DNA of 64,000 bases, from NCBI RefSeq assembly GCF_005938745.2, contig NZ_VCBX02000001.1:1817501-1881500 (forward strand), given 5' to 3'. The notes under the pieces are model-generated. The model was given only the letters and a program-made list of their open reading frames with translations, made no database searches and was not told the DNA's origin. Each line of letters opens with the position of its first letter. The first letter of the stretch is position 1. This stretch comes from Rhodococcus sp. KBS0724. Its GTDB lineage: Bacteria; Actinomycetota; Actinomycetes; Mycobacteriales; Mycobacteriaceae. Of the stretch, positions 51,137-60,284 are shown piece after piece. The translations under genes were made by a program, and so were the position numbers.

Positions 51137-53671
51137 ATGGCTTCGGTAACCAATTCGCCGATGCGCAAGGTGTCCTTGCGTAACTTGGCGGCGCACAAGG
51201 TGCGGTTGGCGCTCACCGTGTTGTCGGTGGTGCTCGGTACGGCGTTTGTCGCCGGATCGTTTGTGTTCACGGATACGTTGCAGAAGACGTTCGACTCGAT
51301 TTTCGAGAACACTGCTCAGGGCGTCGACGTCCGGGTGTCGATGCCGGATCGCAACACCAGTGGCGTTCCGATCGAGGATGTCGACAAGTTGGCTGCGATC
51401 GACGGCGTCCGCGCCGTGGCTCCGGCCGTGAGTGGACAGATCGTTCTGATCAATGCCGACGGCGGTGCTGTTCAGACTGGCGGTGCGCCGAGCATCGGTG
51501 GGTCGTACCTGCCGGAAGACAAGGCGATCACACCGCCCGATCCGTATTCGGCAGGTGGGCCGCCTACTGCCGACGGAGATATTGCGTTGAACGTGAGTGC
51601 GGCGGAGCGCGCGGGTTTGTCGGTCGGTGACCAGGCGCGGGTTCTGGTTCCGGCGCGGGGAATCGTCGATGTGACGTTGTCCGGTATCTACACCAGTTCC
51701 GGTAGTGACACCGGTGGTTTCATCGGCGCGTTGTTCACCGACGATCAGGCACGCAGCCTGTTCACGGACGGCAAGCATGTCGACTACATCGACGTTGCCG
51801 GCACCGGACTGTCACAGACCGACATGCAGCAACGGGTGGAGCAGGTCTTCCCGGATTTGAAGGTGCAGACCGGAGACGAGGTCCGTGAGGAGACCAAGGC
51901 CGAGGTCGACACCGCACTGAGTTTCATCAACTACTTCCTGCTGGCGTTCGGCGCTATTGCTCTGCTGGTCGGCACGTTCATCATCTACAACACCTTCTCG
52001 ATGATCGTGGCGCAGCGCTTGCGTGAACTTGCGTTGCTCCGGGCGGTGGGGGCGAGCCGGGCTCAGGTCGGCCGATCCGTCGTCACCGAAGCGTTGATCG
52101 TCGGATTGATCGGCAGTGTCATCGGATTGCTGGCCGGTATCGGACTGGCGTACGGTCTGCGCGGGTTGCTCAATGCCTTCGACGTGGGACTGCCGGAGGG
52201 GCCGTTGCAGGTCAGCCCGCGGACGGTTCTTGTCGCGTTGGTTGTCGGCGTTGTCGTGACGACGCTCAGTGCTTATGCGCCGGCGCGCCGGGCGTCCAAG
52301 GTTCCGCCGGTCGCGGCGATGCGCGAGGAGTTCGCCTCCACCGGTGACTCGCTGCGTGTCCGGACGCTTGTCGGCGCCATCCTCGGTGTTCTCGGTGTTG
52401 TCTTGGTGGTCGCCGGTTCGCGGGGAACGGGTGAGGGTGCCGCTCTGACTGTCGGCGGCGGAGCGTTTGCGTTGATCATCGCGGTTCTGCTGGGCTCTCC
52501 CGCTCTGTCGCAGCCCATCGTGGGCGCACTCGGTGTTGTGTTCGCCAAACCGTTCGGTGCGGTGGGTCGTCTGGCTCGCACCAATGCGGTCCGCAATCCG
52601 CGTCGTACCGCGGCTACGGCTTTTGCCCTGACATTGGGCCTGATGTTGGTGACGGTCATCGGTGTGTTCGGTTCCTCGGCAAAGGCGAGTATCAATGCGC
52701 TGGTCGACGTGGGTGTCACTGCGGATTACATCCTGTCCGGGCCTAATTCGATCGGTGTGCCGCGAGGCGCGGCCGACGCAGTACGCGCGCTCCCGGATGT
52801 GCAGAGTGCGACATCTCTGCACGGGGTTCGAGCCACCGTGAACGGACAGGACGAACAGGGTGCGTCGTTGGACGGGCCCATCGACGGAGTCCTCGACTAC
52901 AACATCGTCGAGGGAACCGCAGATCTGTCGGGCAACAACATGATGGTGTCGCAGACCACGTCGACCGACAACGGTTGGACCGTCGGATCGACCCAGACGT
53001 TGACGGGCGCGGACGGGACCCAGTATCCGGTTGTCGTTGCGGGAGTGTTCGAGGACAACCAGCTGATCGGATCGTGGATCGTCTCGGACGAGGCGTACCA
53101 GGCCTTGATGCCGGCAACCAGCCTGCCTGATTTTGCCGTTCTCGTGAAGGCGAAGCCGGGGACCGATCTGAGTGCCTTGCGCGGCGAACTCGAGAAGGCC
53201 ACGGAAAAGTATGTGGTTGTTCAGGTTCAGGATCGTGAGGAGTTCAAGGGAACCCAAGGGCAGCAGATCAATACGTTGCTCGCGATCTTGTACGGGCTAC
53301 TCGCACTGGCAGTGGTGATCGCAATCCTGGGCATCATCAACACCTTGGCGCTCTCGGTCGTGGAACGCCGACGCGAGATCGGAATGCTGCGGGCCGTCGG
53401 TATGCAGCGGGCGCAGATGCGGCGCACGATCTACCTCGAATCCGTTCTCATCGCTGTCTACGGTGCGGCCGTCGGTGTGGTGCTCGGAATCGGTTTCGGT
53501 TGGGGATTCGTGAGCACACTTCGGGACCAGGGCTTGGGTGAGATCACGATTCCGTGGGGTCAGGTTGCGTTGATGCTGGTCGGTTCCGGCATCGTCGGTG
53601 TACTCGCGGCACTGTGGCCGGCCAATCGAGCGGCCAAGACCAAGCCACTGGAGGCGATCGCGGACCTGTAG
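51137..53671 (+). CDS. FtsX-like ABC transporter permease, two-module (844 aa)
   Basis: 844-aa membrane protein with an N-terminal anchor, a large extracytoplasmic domain (about 45-250), a three-helix FtsX core (about 265-385), a TM pair near 400-450, a second anchor and extracytoplasmic domain, and a second FtsX core at the C-terminus (about 715-835, with NTLALSVVERRREIGMLRAVGM). The two FtsX modules make it a single-chain duplicated permease like those of the predicted ABC4 group. The partner ATPase is encoded 4 bp upstream. A 19-bp perfect hairpin follows the stop. Confidence 0.93.
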   Translation: MASVTNSPMRKVSLRNLAAHKVRLALTVLSVVLGTAFVAGSFVFTDTLQKTFDSIFENTAQGVDVRVSMPDRNTSGVPIEDVDKLAAIDGVRAVAPAVSGQIVLINADGGAVQTGGAPSIGGSYLPEDKAITPPDPYSAGGPPTADGDIALNVSAAERAGLSVGDQARVLVPARGIVDVTLSGIYTSSGSDTGGFIGALFTDDQARSLFTDGKHVDYIDVAGTGLSQTDMQQRVEQVFPDLKVQTGDEVREETKAEVDTALSFINYFLLAFGAIALLVGTFIIYNTFSMIVAQRLRELALLRAVGASRAQVGRSVVTEALIVGLIGSVIGLLAGIGLAYGLRGLLNAFDVGLPEGPLQVSPRTVLVALVVGVVVTTLSAYAPARRASKVPPVAAMREEFASTGDSLRVRTLVGAILGVLGVVLVVAGSRGTGEGAALTVGGGAFALIIAVLLGSPALSQPIVGALGVVFAKPFGAVGRLARTNAVRNPRRTAATAFALTLGLMLVTVIGVFGSSAKASINALVDVGVTADYILSGPNSIGVPRGAADAVRALPDVQSATSLHGVRATVNGQDEQGASLDGPIDGVLDYNIVEGTADLSGNNMMVSQTTSTDNGWTVGSTQTLTGADGTQYPVVVAGVFEDNQLIGSWIVSDEAYQALMPATSLPDFAVLVKAKPGTDLSALRGELEKATEKYVVVQVQDREEFKGTQGQQINTLLAILYGLLALAVVIAILGIINTLALSVVERRREIGMLRAVGMQRAQMRRTIYLESVLIAVYGAAVGVVLGIGFGWGFVSTLRDQGLGEITIPWGQVALMLVGSGIVGVLAALWPANRAAKTKPLEAIADL

Positions 53672-53698
53672 GGCTTACGGCTGTCACATTCACGCGAC

Positions 53699-53752
53699 CG
53701 GTACCGTGCGCACTTTTGGCTGTTCACGCAGCGAAAAGTGCGCACGGTACCG
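53699..53752. terminator. 19-bp perfect inverted repeat after the FtsX-type gene
   Basis: CGGTACCGTGCGCACTTTT (53699-53717) pairs perfectly with 53734-53752 around a 16-nt loop. The stem ends in T-rich/A-rich bases, so it can terminate the upstream operon. It ends only 7 nt before the next start codon, where no ribosome-binding site is visible. Confidence 0.75.
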
Positions 53753-53759
53753 TTTCCTC

Positions 53760-54206
53760 ATGAGCACTCTTCAAGAAGTCGGCGATCGTGAATCCTGGCG
53801 CTGCTGGCTGTGTGACGAGCCCGTCGATCCCGACATGTCGGTTAACGATCCGCGCGGCCCGAGTATCGACAGCATCAACACCGCCAAGAAGGGCGGCAAA
53901 TCCAAGGGTGGTGTCGAGCGACTCGCACACCGCGCGTGCAATACCAAGAAAGGTGCCGTCAAGCCTGTTGTGGAGTGGCCGGATCGGTTGTTCGTGGTTG
54001 ATCCGGCGCCGATCATCGGTGTTGTGGAGCAGCTCGAACGTAAGGGTGGCCGGGTCGCGGTTGCACGTTGCCCCGGCAAGGACGACGCCCAGGATGCGTC
54101 GGAGTGGTTGCTTGATCGGCTCTCGCGATTGGCCCCGAATCTGAACGTCGAAACGAGTATCGACCCTGCTGGTGGTGGGTTCCTTCTGGTTTTGAAAACC
54201 GTGTAG
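53760..54206 (+). CDS. HNH-like small protein of unknown function
   Basis: About 148 aa. The N-terminal part resembles an HNH/zinc-ribbon nuclease core: RCWLCDEPVDPD, then DPRGPSIDSI in place of the usual DH, KGG and LAHRACNTKKG. The C-terminal 80 aa are not recognised. Because the central D-H is not obvious, activity is uncertain. ATG at 53760 has no Shine-Dalgarno and lies 7 nt behind a strong hairpin, so translation may be leaderless, or the start may lie elsewhere. An in-frame extension upstream passes through the hairpin and has no good start. Confidence 0.65.
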   Translation: MSTLQEVGDRESWRCWLCDEPVDPDMSVNDPRGPSIDSINTAKKGGKSKGGVERLAHRACNTKKGAVKPVVEWPDRLFVVDPAPIIGVVEQLERKGGRVAVARCPGKDDAQDASEWLLDRLSRLAPNLNVETSIDPAGGGFLLVLKTV

Positions 54207-54310
54207 TCGGATTCGGTCCGCCTTTTCTTCGGGTGTCCTAGCCTTGTCGTGAGCGATCGGGGTACGGTCGAGTCGAACATGAATCCGGTTTCGAGTGCGA
54301 AGGAATCACG

Positions 54311-55486
54311 ATGAATCTGGCGTTGACCGACGAGGAACTGGCGTTCCGGGACGAGATGCGGACTTTCTTCCGCACACAGATTCCTGAATCGACCAGGAAC
54401 GCGTACGCCCACGGGGAAGAGTTGGGGCGCGACCGCATGGTCGAGTCGCAGCAGATTCTCAACGCCCACGGCCTGGCCGTGCCGCACTGGCCGGTCGAGT
54501 GGGGCGGTAAGGATTGGACTCCGGTTCAGCACAACATCTGGCTCGACGAGCTGCAGTTGGCGTCTGTTCCGGAGCCCCTTGCGTTCAACGCGAACATGGT
54601 CGGACCTGTCATCGCGGCTTTCGGTTCGCAAGAACAGAAAGAAAAGTTCCTTCCGGCGACGGCAAACCTCGATATCTGGTGGTGCCAGGGCTTTTCGGAG
54701 CCGGAGGCGGGTTCCGACCTCGCGTCGCTCAAGACCCGCGCCGTCCGGGACGGCAACGACTGGGTGATCAACGGTCAGAAAACCTGGACCACGCTCGGCC
54801 AGCACGCAGACTGGATCTTCTGTCTCGTTCGCACCAACCCCGATGCTCCCAAGCGGCAGGCGGGTATCTCGTTCATCCTGGTCGATCTGAACACACCGGG
54901 CGTGACGGTCCGTCCGATCAAACTCATCGACGGCGGCTACGAGGTCAACGAGGTCTTCTTCGAGGACGTCCGCGTTCCGGGCGAGAATCTGGTCGGCGAA
55001 GAGAACCAGGGCTGGGGCTACGCCAAGTTCCTGCTCGGCAACGAGCGCACCGGCGTCACGCGGGTCGGTTTCTCCAAAGTGCGTGTGGCTCAGGCAAAAG
55101 CGCGTGCCGCGCAGGTCAAGGTCGGGAACGGGACACTTCTCGAAGATCCCCTGTTCGCCGCTCGCCTGGCCGAGCTCGAGAACGAGTTGCTTGCGCTGGA
55201 GCTCACTCAACTCCGGGTTGTTGCAGGGTCCGCGGACGGTAAGCCGAACCCGGCTTCTTCTTTGCTGAAATTGCGTGGCTCCGAATTGCAGCAGGCCAGC
55301 ACCGAGTTGCTGATGGACGTTGCCGGCCCCGATTCGCTGCCGTTCGACGCGGGCACCGACATCGCGTCGGCGAGCTGGGCGCAGCACTCGGCCCCGGCTT
55401 ACCTGAACTACCGCAAGGTATCCATCTACAGCGGATCGAGCGAAGTGCAGCGCAGCATCATCGCCTCCTCGATCCTCGGATTGTGA
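54311..55486 (+). CDS. Acyl-CoA dehydrogenase (FadE)
   Basis: 391-aa flavoprotein that introduces the alpha-beta double bond into acyl-CoA. WWCQGFSEPEAGSDLASLKTRA and WVINGQKTWTTLGQHADW are the FAD and substrate signatures, and the C-terminus carries YRKVSIYSGSSEVQRSIIASSILGL. The ATG has GAAGGAATCACG upstream. Its stop is 8 bp before the start of a second, shorter dehydrogenase gene. Such adjacent pairs in mycobacteria and rhodococci often form alpha2beta2 heterotetramers used for sterol side chains or branched acyl-CoA; that is an inference here. Confidence 0.93.
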   Translation: MNLALTDEELAFRDEMRTFFRTQIPESTRNAYAHGEELGRDRMVESQQILNAHGLAVPHWPVEWGGKDWTPVQHNIWLDELQLASVPEPLAFNANMVGPVIAAFGSQEQKEKFLPATANLDIWWCQGFSEPEAGSDLASLKTRAVRDGNDWVINGQKTWTTLGQHADWIFCLVRTNPDAPKRQAGISFILVDLNTPGVTVRPIKLIDGGYEVNEVFFEDVRVPGENLVGEENQGWGYAKFLLGNERTGVTRVGFSKVRVAQAKARAAQVKVGNGTLLEDPLFAARLAELENELLALELTQLRVVAGSADGKPNPASSLLKLRGSELQQASTELLMDVAGPDSLPFDAGTDIASASWAQHSAPAYLNYRKVSIYSGSSEVQRSIIASSILGL

Positions 55487-55494
55487 GGCGTGGC

Positions 55495-56625
55495 ATGGAC
55501 TTCGAACTCAATGACGAACAGAAGCTTCTTCGTGACACCACCAAGGATCTTCTCGCACGCAGCTACGACGCGGAAAAGCGAAATGCAATCACCGACGCCG
55601 ACCCCGGGTGGAGTCCGCAGGTGTGGAAGCAGTTGGCAGAGGTCGGTCTGCTTGGTCTGACGTTCTCCGAGGACGACGGCGGGATGGACGCCGGTCCCGT
55701 CGAGATCGGTGCTGTCATGACCGAGATCGGCCGACGCCTTGCGCCGGAGCCGGTTCTGGACGCGGCGGTAACGCCGGGTGGACTCATCTCCGAAGGTGGC
55801 AGCGCTGAGCAGCGATCGTCCATCCTTCCCGGAGTTGCCGAGGGCGTCACGTTCCTGGCGTTTGCCGATCAGGAACCTGGAATTCGTTGGCCTGCAACGC
55901 AACGGGCAACCACCGCAGTACGCGCGGGTGACGGCTGGAGCATTACCGGCATCAAGAATCCGGTCGGCCACGGCGGCGCTGCGGACATCCTGGTTGTCAG
56001 CGCTTCGCTGCCGGACGGCGGAGTAGGGCTGTTCCTGGTCAAGAGTGACGCATCGGGTCTGGTGCGCAAGTCGTACGCAACCCACGACGGTTTGCGTGGT
56101 GCGCAGGTCGAGTTCACAGATACTCCTGCCGAGGCGCTCGGTGCGGGTGGTGACGCGTCGGCGTTGATCGTGGCCGCGCAGATTCGGGAGCAGGCCGCGT
56201 TGTGCGCCGAGGCTGTCGGTGCGATGGAAGAGGCACTGCGCCTGACGACGGAGTACCTCAAGACCCGCAAGCAGTTCGGGGTTCCGCTGGCCAAGTTCCA
56301 GACGCTGACCCATCGAGCTGCCGATCTGTACGTGTCACTCGAGTTGGCGCGCAGCATGAGCTTGTACGCGACCATGTCGCTGGCCGACGGTGTGGTAGAC
56401 CCGGTCATCGCGTCTCGGGTCAAGTTGCAGATCGGGCGATCAGCGCGGCTGATCGGTCAGGAAGCAATTCAGATGCACGGCGGCATCGGCATGACGGCGG
56501 AGTATCCGGTGGGCCATTACGTCAGCAGGCTTGTTGCCATCGAGCACACGCTCGGCAGCACCGAAGATCACCTGCGTGTGTTGGCTGCAGGCGTTGCCGA
56601 CCATGAAATGGTCAGTGCGGTCTGA
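55495..56625 (+). CDS. Acyl-CoA dehydrogenase (FadE partner subunit)
   Basis: About 376 aa, same family. FELNDEQKLLRDTTKDLLARS starts the N-terminal helical domain; QMHGGIGMTAEYPVGHYVSRLVAIEHTLGSTEDHL ends the C-terminal one. Here the usual FAD-contacting motifs are weaker than in the neighbour, as in partner subunits of heterotetrameric dehydrogenases. ATG at 55495 has GAGG 6 nt upstream; an in-frame GTG at 55483 overlapping the previous stop is an alternative. A terminator hairpin follows. Confidence 0.92.
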   Translation: MDFELNDEQKLLRDTTKDLLARSYDAEKRNAITDADPGWSPQVWKQLAEVGLLGLTFSEDDGGMDAGPVEIGAVMTEIGRRLAPEPVLDAAVTPGGLISEGGSAEQRSSILPGVAEGVTFLAFADQEPGIRWPATQRATTAVRAGDGWSITGIKNPVGHGGAADILVVSASLPDGGVGLFLVKSDASGLVRKSYATHDGLRGAQVEFTDTPAEALGAGGDASALIVAAQIREQAALCAEAVGAMEEALRLTTEYLKTRKQFGVPLAKFQTLTHRAADLYVSLELARSMSLYATMSLADGVVDPVIASRVKLQIGRSARLIGQEAIQMHGGIGMTAEYPVGHYVSRLVAIEHTLGSTEDHLRVLAAGVADHEMVSAV

Positions 56626-56643
56626 TCTTTCACGAGAGCTGAT

Positions 56644-56684
56644 CGGGGCCGCATTCCGCAGTCGCGGGGTGCGGCCCCGGTTTT
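56644..56684 (+). terminator. Intrinsic terminator after the fadE pair
   Basis: CGGGGCCGCA (56644-56653) pairs with TGCGGCCCCG (56670-56679), followed by GTTTT. It is also just beyond the stop codon of the convergent DUF5691-like gene. Confidence 0.85.
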
Positions 56685-56685
56685 G

Positions 56686-57999
56686 TCAGTGCCCGCCCCG
56701 CAGTACGTCCAACCGGATGCGGCGTGCTTCGATGTGTTCGGCCGTCTCGGTGAAGGCCCGTTGCCAGTCGGTTGACGCCGTTCGGTCGGCCGCGTCCAGC
56801 AGCAGTGCACCAGCCTCGAGGGGGAACCGGGCTTGGGCGCTCCGCAGCGTCGAGTAGTGGCTGTGGCGAGAGTGGATGCCGAGTTCTTCGCCGGAGGCAG
56901 CGTGTTTGGCGGCTTCGCCTTCGAGGGCGCTGACAAGTTTCTGTGCAATGGCCAGTGGCCAGGGCCGGTCGATGCCGTCCAGCAGTGCGCTGCCGTCGAC
57001 GCCGAGGAGATAACTGTCGGCATGACCCGCAAGGATGTACGCGATCCGTTCACGTGGACGTGCAATCGCGACGACGCGGCGATCGGTGTTCCGGCCGTCC
57101 CGCGCGAGTAGAGCCGATGCCCAGGCGGGGTTCTTCTGTAGAACTGTTGCGGCGGTCCATGATTCGGTCATCACGTCGCGCCATTGTTTCTCGATGGGAA
57201 TGCGAAGTACGTCGTGTGGTGAACCGATCATCGATTCCCACAACGTCAACGGCGTCGCCGTGACAACTTGGCGCAGCCACCACTTGCCGATTCCCTTGTA
57301 CTGGGCCCCGACGTCTTCGATGCCGTCGCGTGGGGCCTTGTCGTCGAGTGAACCGGGTAATCGAATGACGAGGCGCGGTCGCAGTGGCTTGGTCTCGAGT
57401 CGCACCCAGGTGTGGGCCCGGGTAGCCATCCGTTCGGCAAACGGGGATTCGGGAAGTTGGCGGAGCAGTTGGATCGAGCGTTCACGGATCGGCGGCGACG
57501 GATCGTCGAGTCCGCGTTCGAGAAGGTCGTAGTCGTGCTCGCCCAAGCCGACGCTCAGCCGGTCCAGGAATTGGCGTCGCAGACCCGCGGGTTCGTTGTC
57601 CCACGCGATGTCGAGTTCTTCTGTCGCGAGTGCGGGGTCGACCGTTCGGATGTAGTCGAACCAGGCGAGTCGGTCGTCCGGGTCGGGGGAGAGCCACAGT
57701 TCGTCGCGGCGTGACCCGACGCGACGCAGTTGCGCCCAAGCCGGGTTGTGATCTGCCAGATATTGCCCGCGCGGACCGGCGAGGCGAAGGAGTGCCTCGC
57801 GGTGTTCGAGGTTCGTGCGGGCCGCTTCCATGAGCGCGGGAACAGTCGGTGCGGGCGCAACATATCCGTAGGTTTCGGCAACGTCGAACCATTCGGGCAA
57901 CGACGGTGACCGCGTCTCGAGTAGTGACGTCACGTGCTCGATCGCCGACGCGGGGAGCGTCGGACGCCCTACCGTTATGTCGGTTCGCAGCGAGGTCAC
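56686..57999 (-). CDS. DUF5691-family protein
   Basis: About 437 aa, no catalytic motif known. LYRLAGPRGQYLADHNPAWA-like, WFDYIRTVDPALATEELDIAWDNEPAGLRRQFLDRLSVGL and LRPRLVIRLP segments match the DUF5691 type of protein, usually found with SWIM-domain, MoxR AAA ATPase and VWA-domain genes; none of those adjoin it here. GTG at 57999 is chosen because the longer frame to 58101 is antisense to the next gene's start. Cytosolic; helical repeat character. The function is unknown. Confidence 0.7.
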   Translation of the reverse strand: MTSLRTDITVGRPTLPASAIEHVTSLLETRSPSLPEWFDVAETYGYVAPAPTVPALMEAARTNLEHREALLRLAGPRGQYLADHNPAWAQLRRVGSRRDELWLSPDPDDRLAWFDYIRTVDPALATEELDIAWDNEPAGLRRQFLDRLSVGLGEHDYDLLERGLDDPSPPIRERSIQLLRQLPESPFAERMATRAHTWVRLETKPLRPRLVIRLPGSLDDKAPRDGIEDVGAQYKGIGKWWLRQVVTATPLTLWESMIGSPHDVLRIPIEKQWRDVMTESWTAATVLQKNPAWASALLARDGRNTDRRVVAIARPRERIAYILAGHADSYLLGVDGSALLDGIDRPWPLAIAQKLVSALEGEAAKHAASGEELGIHSRHSHYSTLRSAQARFPLEAGALLLDAADRTASTDWQRAFTETAEHIEARRIRLDVLRGGH

Positions 58000-58099
58000 T
58001 TGCCTACGGTAAGGCAGAGGTGTGTCAACTTTCACTCTGGGTAGCGGCGCGGATGTCGAGATTCTGGGAGAGTGGACAGCGGCACCTGGGAGGCTTGAC

Positions 58100-59347
58100 A
58101 TGGCAGAAATTCATGGCGTCACCGTGGGCGATGGAACCAATGGGGCGGAAGTTAACAGTGGTGCGGATGTGTCGGTTGCCGAACGTCGTGCACTGATTTC
58201 CAGCCATGTCCTCTCCTGGTGCGAAGCAGGAATCGTCGAATCGAATCGCCCCGAGCTGTCCACCGAGGTCGCGCTGTTGTTGGCCGGCGGTTACGTCGAC
58301 GACGAGACTCGGGCGATCATGGCCGAACGCCGCGCGGTGGGACGGTCGTTCCCCGACATCGGTAGTTGGTCCGAACTGAGGTACCTCACGGACGAGTACA
58401 CGAGAACGTGTCGGCGGCTCAGTGCTGCCCGAATCGGACCGGTGCAGGTTGTCCTGGAACGACGTGTTCAGGCCTTGGAGAAACGCGTCCAGGCCGCGCG
58501 CTCGGCGGTTGTGCGATCCAACCGGCACTTCGCGAGCAGTGTCCGCGCTATCCGCAAGGACCGGCGCGACGGGCTGCATCTCGACGTGGAGCAGCGCGAA
58601 GCCCTGTTCGTCGGACTCACCCGCACGCCCGTCCCGGCGAAGTCGACCACCGGCCTGGGCGCCGTTGCCGGTAGCGGAAGCGCGGCACTCGACAAACTAG
58701 CCGGACGGCTCGCAAGCCTCGAGGGCTCCGGGGTCCTCGCCGACGCGGGCCGTCGCATGGCCGAGGTACTCGACGGCTTGGCACCGCACGACGACGACGG
58801 CGTGACCGGGAAGTACGACGCGCTGCTCTACCTCGCCGGCAACGTATACGACCGCATCGAGTCCTCGAATGCCTGGCATTCCGATCATTTTGTCGTCCAA
58901 CGCAATCAACTTGATCTTGCCGACGAGATCACCCAGATATCCGTGGATACGGTTGCCTTGCGGTCGATCCTCGCCGAACTCGACGAAGCCGCAAACCTGG
59001 CGCGCGACGAGGCGACCCGAGCGTCGATCGACTCGAGAACGCGAGCCCTCGGCGCTGTGTGGGATCAGTTGGTCGAGCGAGTTGCGGCGTTGGCGCGGAT
59101 CGGTGACCTGGTCTCGCGGGCCGAGGAACAGCTCAGTTCTCAACGCGCCGTCGAGCACGCGGCGAGCTTGGACAGCCGCATCGACGATCTGCTCGCGCGG
59201 TCCGGATCGCGTGAGCTCTCGGCCGCAAACACGCACTACGTCGGCGATCAATTCGACGGCGTCGACGAGTTGATGTTGGCGCACCGCGCGGCACTGTACG
59301 GCGACATCGCACTTCTGACCTCTGGGAATGAGCGGCCCGCACCTTAG
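58100..59347 (+). CDS. Hypothetical coiled-coil protein
   Basis: About 415 aa, not recognised. It is rich in Ala, Arg and Glu with long helices; VLERRVQALEKRVQAARSAVVRSNRHF is a likely coiled coil (about 115-145), and more helices occupy 235-385. There is no signal peptide or membrane segment. A start at ATG 58100 has GGGAGG 6 nt upstream, much better than the in-frame GTG at 58022. It is divergent from the DUF5691-like gene across 100 bp. The next gene on the same strand begins 149 bp downstream. A structural or DNA-associated role is possible but unsupported. Confidence 0.6.
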   Translation: MAEIHGVTVGDGTNGAEVNSGADVSVAERRALISSHVLSWCEAGIVESNRPELSTEVALLLAGGYVDDETRAIMAERRAVGRSFPDIGSWSELRYLTDEYTRTCRRLSAARIGPVQVVLERRVQALEKRVQAARSAVVRSNRHFASSVRAIRKDRRDGLHLDVEQREALFVGLTRTPVPAKSTTGLGAVAGSGSAALDKLAGRLASLEGSGVLADAGRRMAEVLDGLAPHDDDGVTGKYDALLYLAGNVYDRIESSNAWHSDHFVVQRNQLDLADEITQISVDTVALRSILAELDEAANLARDEATRASIDSRTRALGAVWDQLVERVAALARIGDLVSRAEEQLSSQRAVEHAASLDSRIDDLLARSGSRELSAANTHYVGDQFDGVDELMLAHRAALYGDIALLTSGNERPAP

Positions 59348-59495
59348 GCGCTGGAGCGAGGGCGCGGTAAGGTCGAGGTAACTAGCCGGCCGTGAGCCGG
59401 ATTCGCCGGGCGTCGGTCGCGACAATTGTTCGCTGACGCCCCACCCGCAGGCCGATCTGGCGATACCGGGCGCAACAGCTTCAAGAAGGTCGACC

Positions 59496-60272
59496 ATGGA
59501 AGACACCGCAAGTCGTGGCATCAACGCGTTCATTTCCGAAGTAACCCAGCGTGGGGGCCACGCCGTGCGGTTGACGCATTCGCGCCGCAACCCGGTGCAG
59601 GTGACGGGCAATGACGGCAGCACCCGCATCGTCCGCGTGCGATCCAAGCTTGACGGTGACTGGCAGGCCAGGCGCCAGGACGAATCCCTCGAGAGCGACG
59701 ACACCCGCTCGGAGTTCTGGGTTTTTGTCGATCTTGCGGTCACGCCTCACCAGTTCTTCATGCTGCCGTCGGTGGAGGTGGCGGACGATATCCGGTCCGA
59801 GGTCGATCTGTGGATGATGGACACTCCTGGGCGCACCAGGACGGGCCATCACGCGATTGCGCGTGGACGGGTTGCCCACGGGCATGACCGTTGGGACGTT
59901 TTGGGTGTCGCTGCGGTCAAGGATCCGAGCATTCAGGTCGCAGCGCCGGTGGCCCCGAAGCGTGCGAAGACTGCGGTTGTCGTCAAGAAGCGTCGTGCCA
60001 GCGCCGCCGATGACGAGATTCCGGTGATCGATCTGCGCGTCGAGGTAAGCGCCGATTGCCACGGTTACCGCTGGATCGGTCGATTCGACGAAACGAGCGG
60101 CGTACTCGAAATCGTGCGTGGCCCGATGGAGGGACGCAGGTTCCCCAACCCGACAGCTGCCGCGAATGCTGTCACCGGACATATTTCCGGCGATATCGAG
60201 AGCTACGACGGTTGGGTGTTCTGGACTGTCGACGGTACCGCGTTGGGTGCGCGGCACCGTCGTAGCGCTTAA
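59496..60272 (+). CDS. Putative nuclease-fold protein with C-terminal RAMA/DUF4357-like domain
   Basis: 258 aa. Residues about 1-135 resemble small PD-(D/E)XK-like proteins from restriction settings: IVRVRSKLDGDWQ in the place of the usual V-K-T-x...W strand, then EFWVFVDLAVTPHQFFMLPSVEVADDI, and a Trp motif at DRWDVLG. The expected catalytic Lys appears replaced by Arg, so catalysis is doubtful. A basic linker KRAKTAVVVKKRR follows. The end, GRRFPNPTAAANAVTGHISG...GWVFWTV, resembles the RAMA domain of restriction and methylase-associated proteins. AAGGT is 5 nt before ATG. No methyltransferase lies nearby. The assignment is by pattern only. Confidence 0.5.
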   Translation: MEDTASRGINAFISEVTQRGGHAVRLTHSRRNPVQVTGNDGSTRIVRVRSKLDGDWQARRQDESLESDDTRSEFWVFVDLAVTPHQFFMLPSVEVADDIRSEVDLWMMDTPGRTRTGHHAIARGRVAHGHDRWDVLGVAAVKDPSIQVAAPVAPKRAKTAVVVKKRRASAADDEIPVIDLRVEVSADCHGYRWIGRFDETSGVLEIVRGPMEGRRFPNPTAAANAVTGHISGDIESYDGWVFWTVDGTALGARHRRSA

Positions 60273-60284
60273 GCGTCGTAGCGC

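Noticed and set aside
51812..53257. 481-codon minus-strand frame inside the FtsX-type permease gene
   Set aside because: The plus-strand permease has clear paired FtsX cores; the antisense product is Arg/Asp/Gln-rich noise.
60258..60284. 11-bp repeat CGTCGTAGCGC at the end of the RAMA-like gene
   Set aside because: Short, high-GC and at a simple stop region; likely chance or minor slippage.
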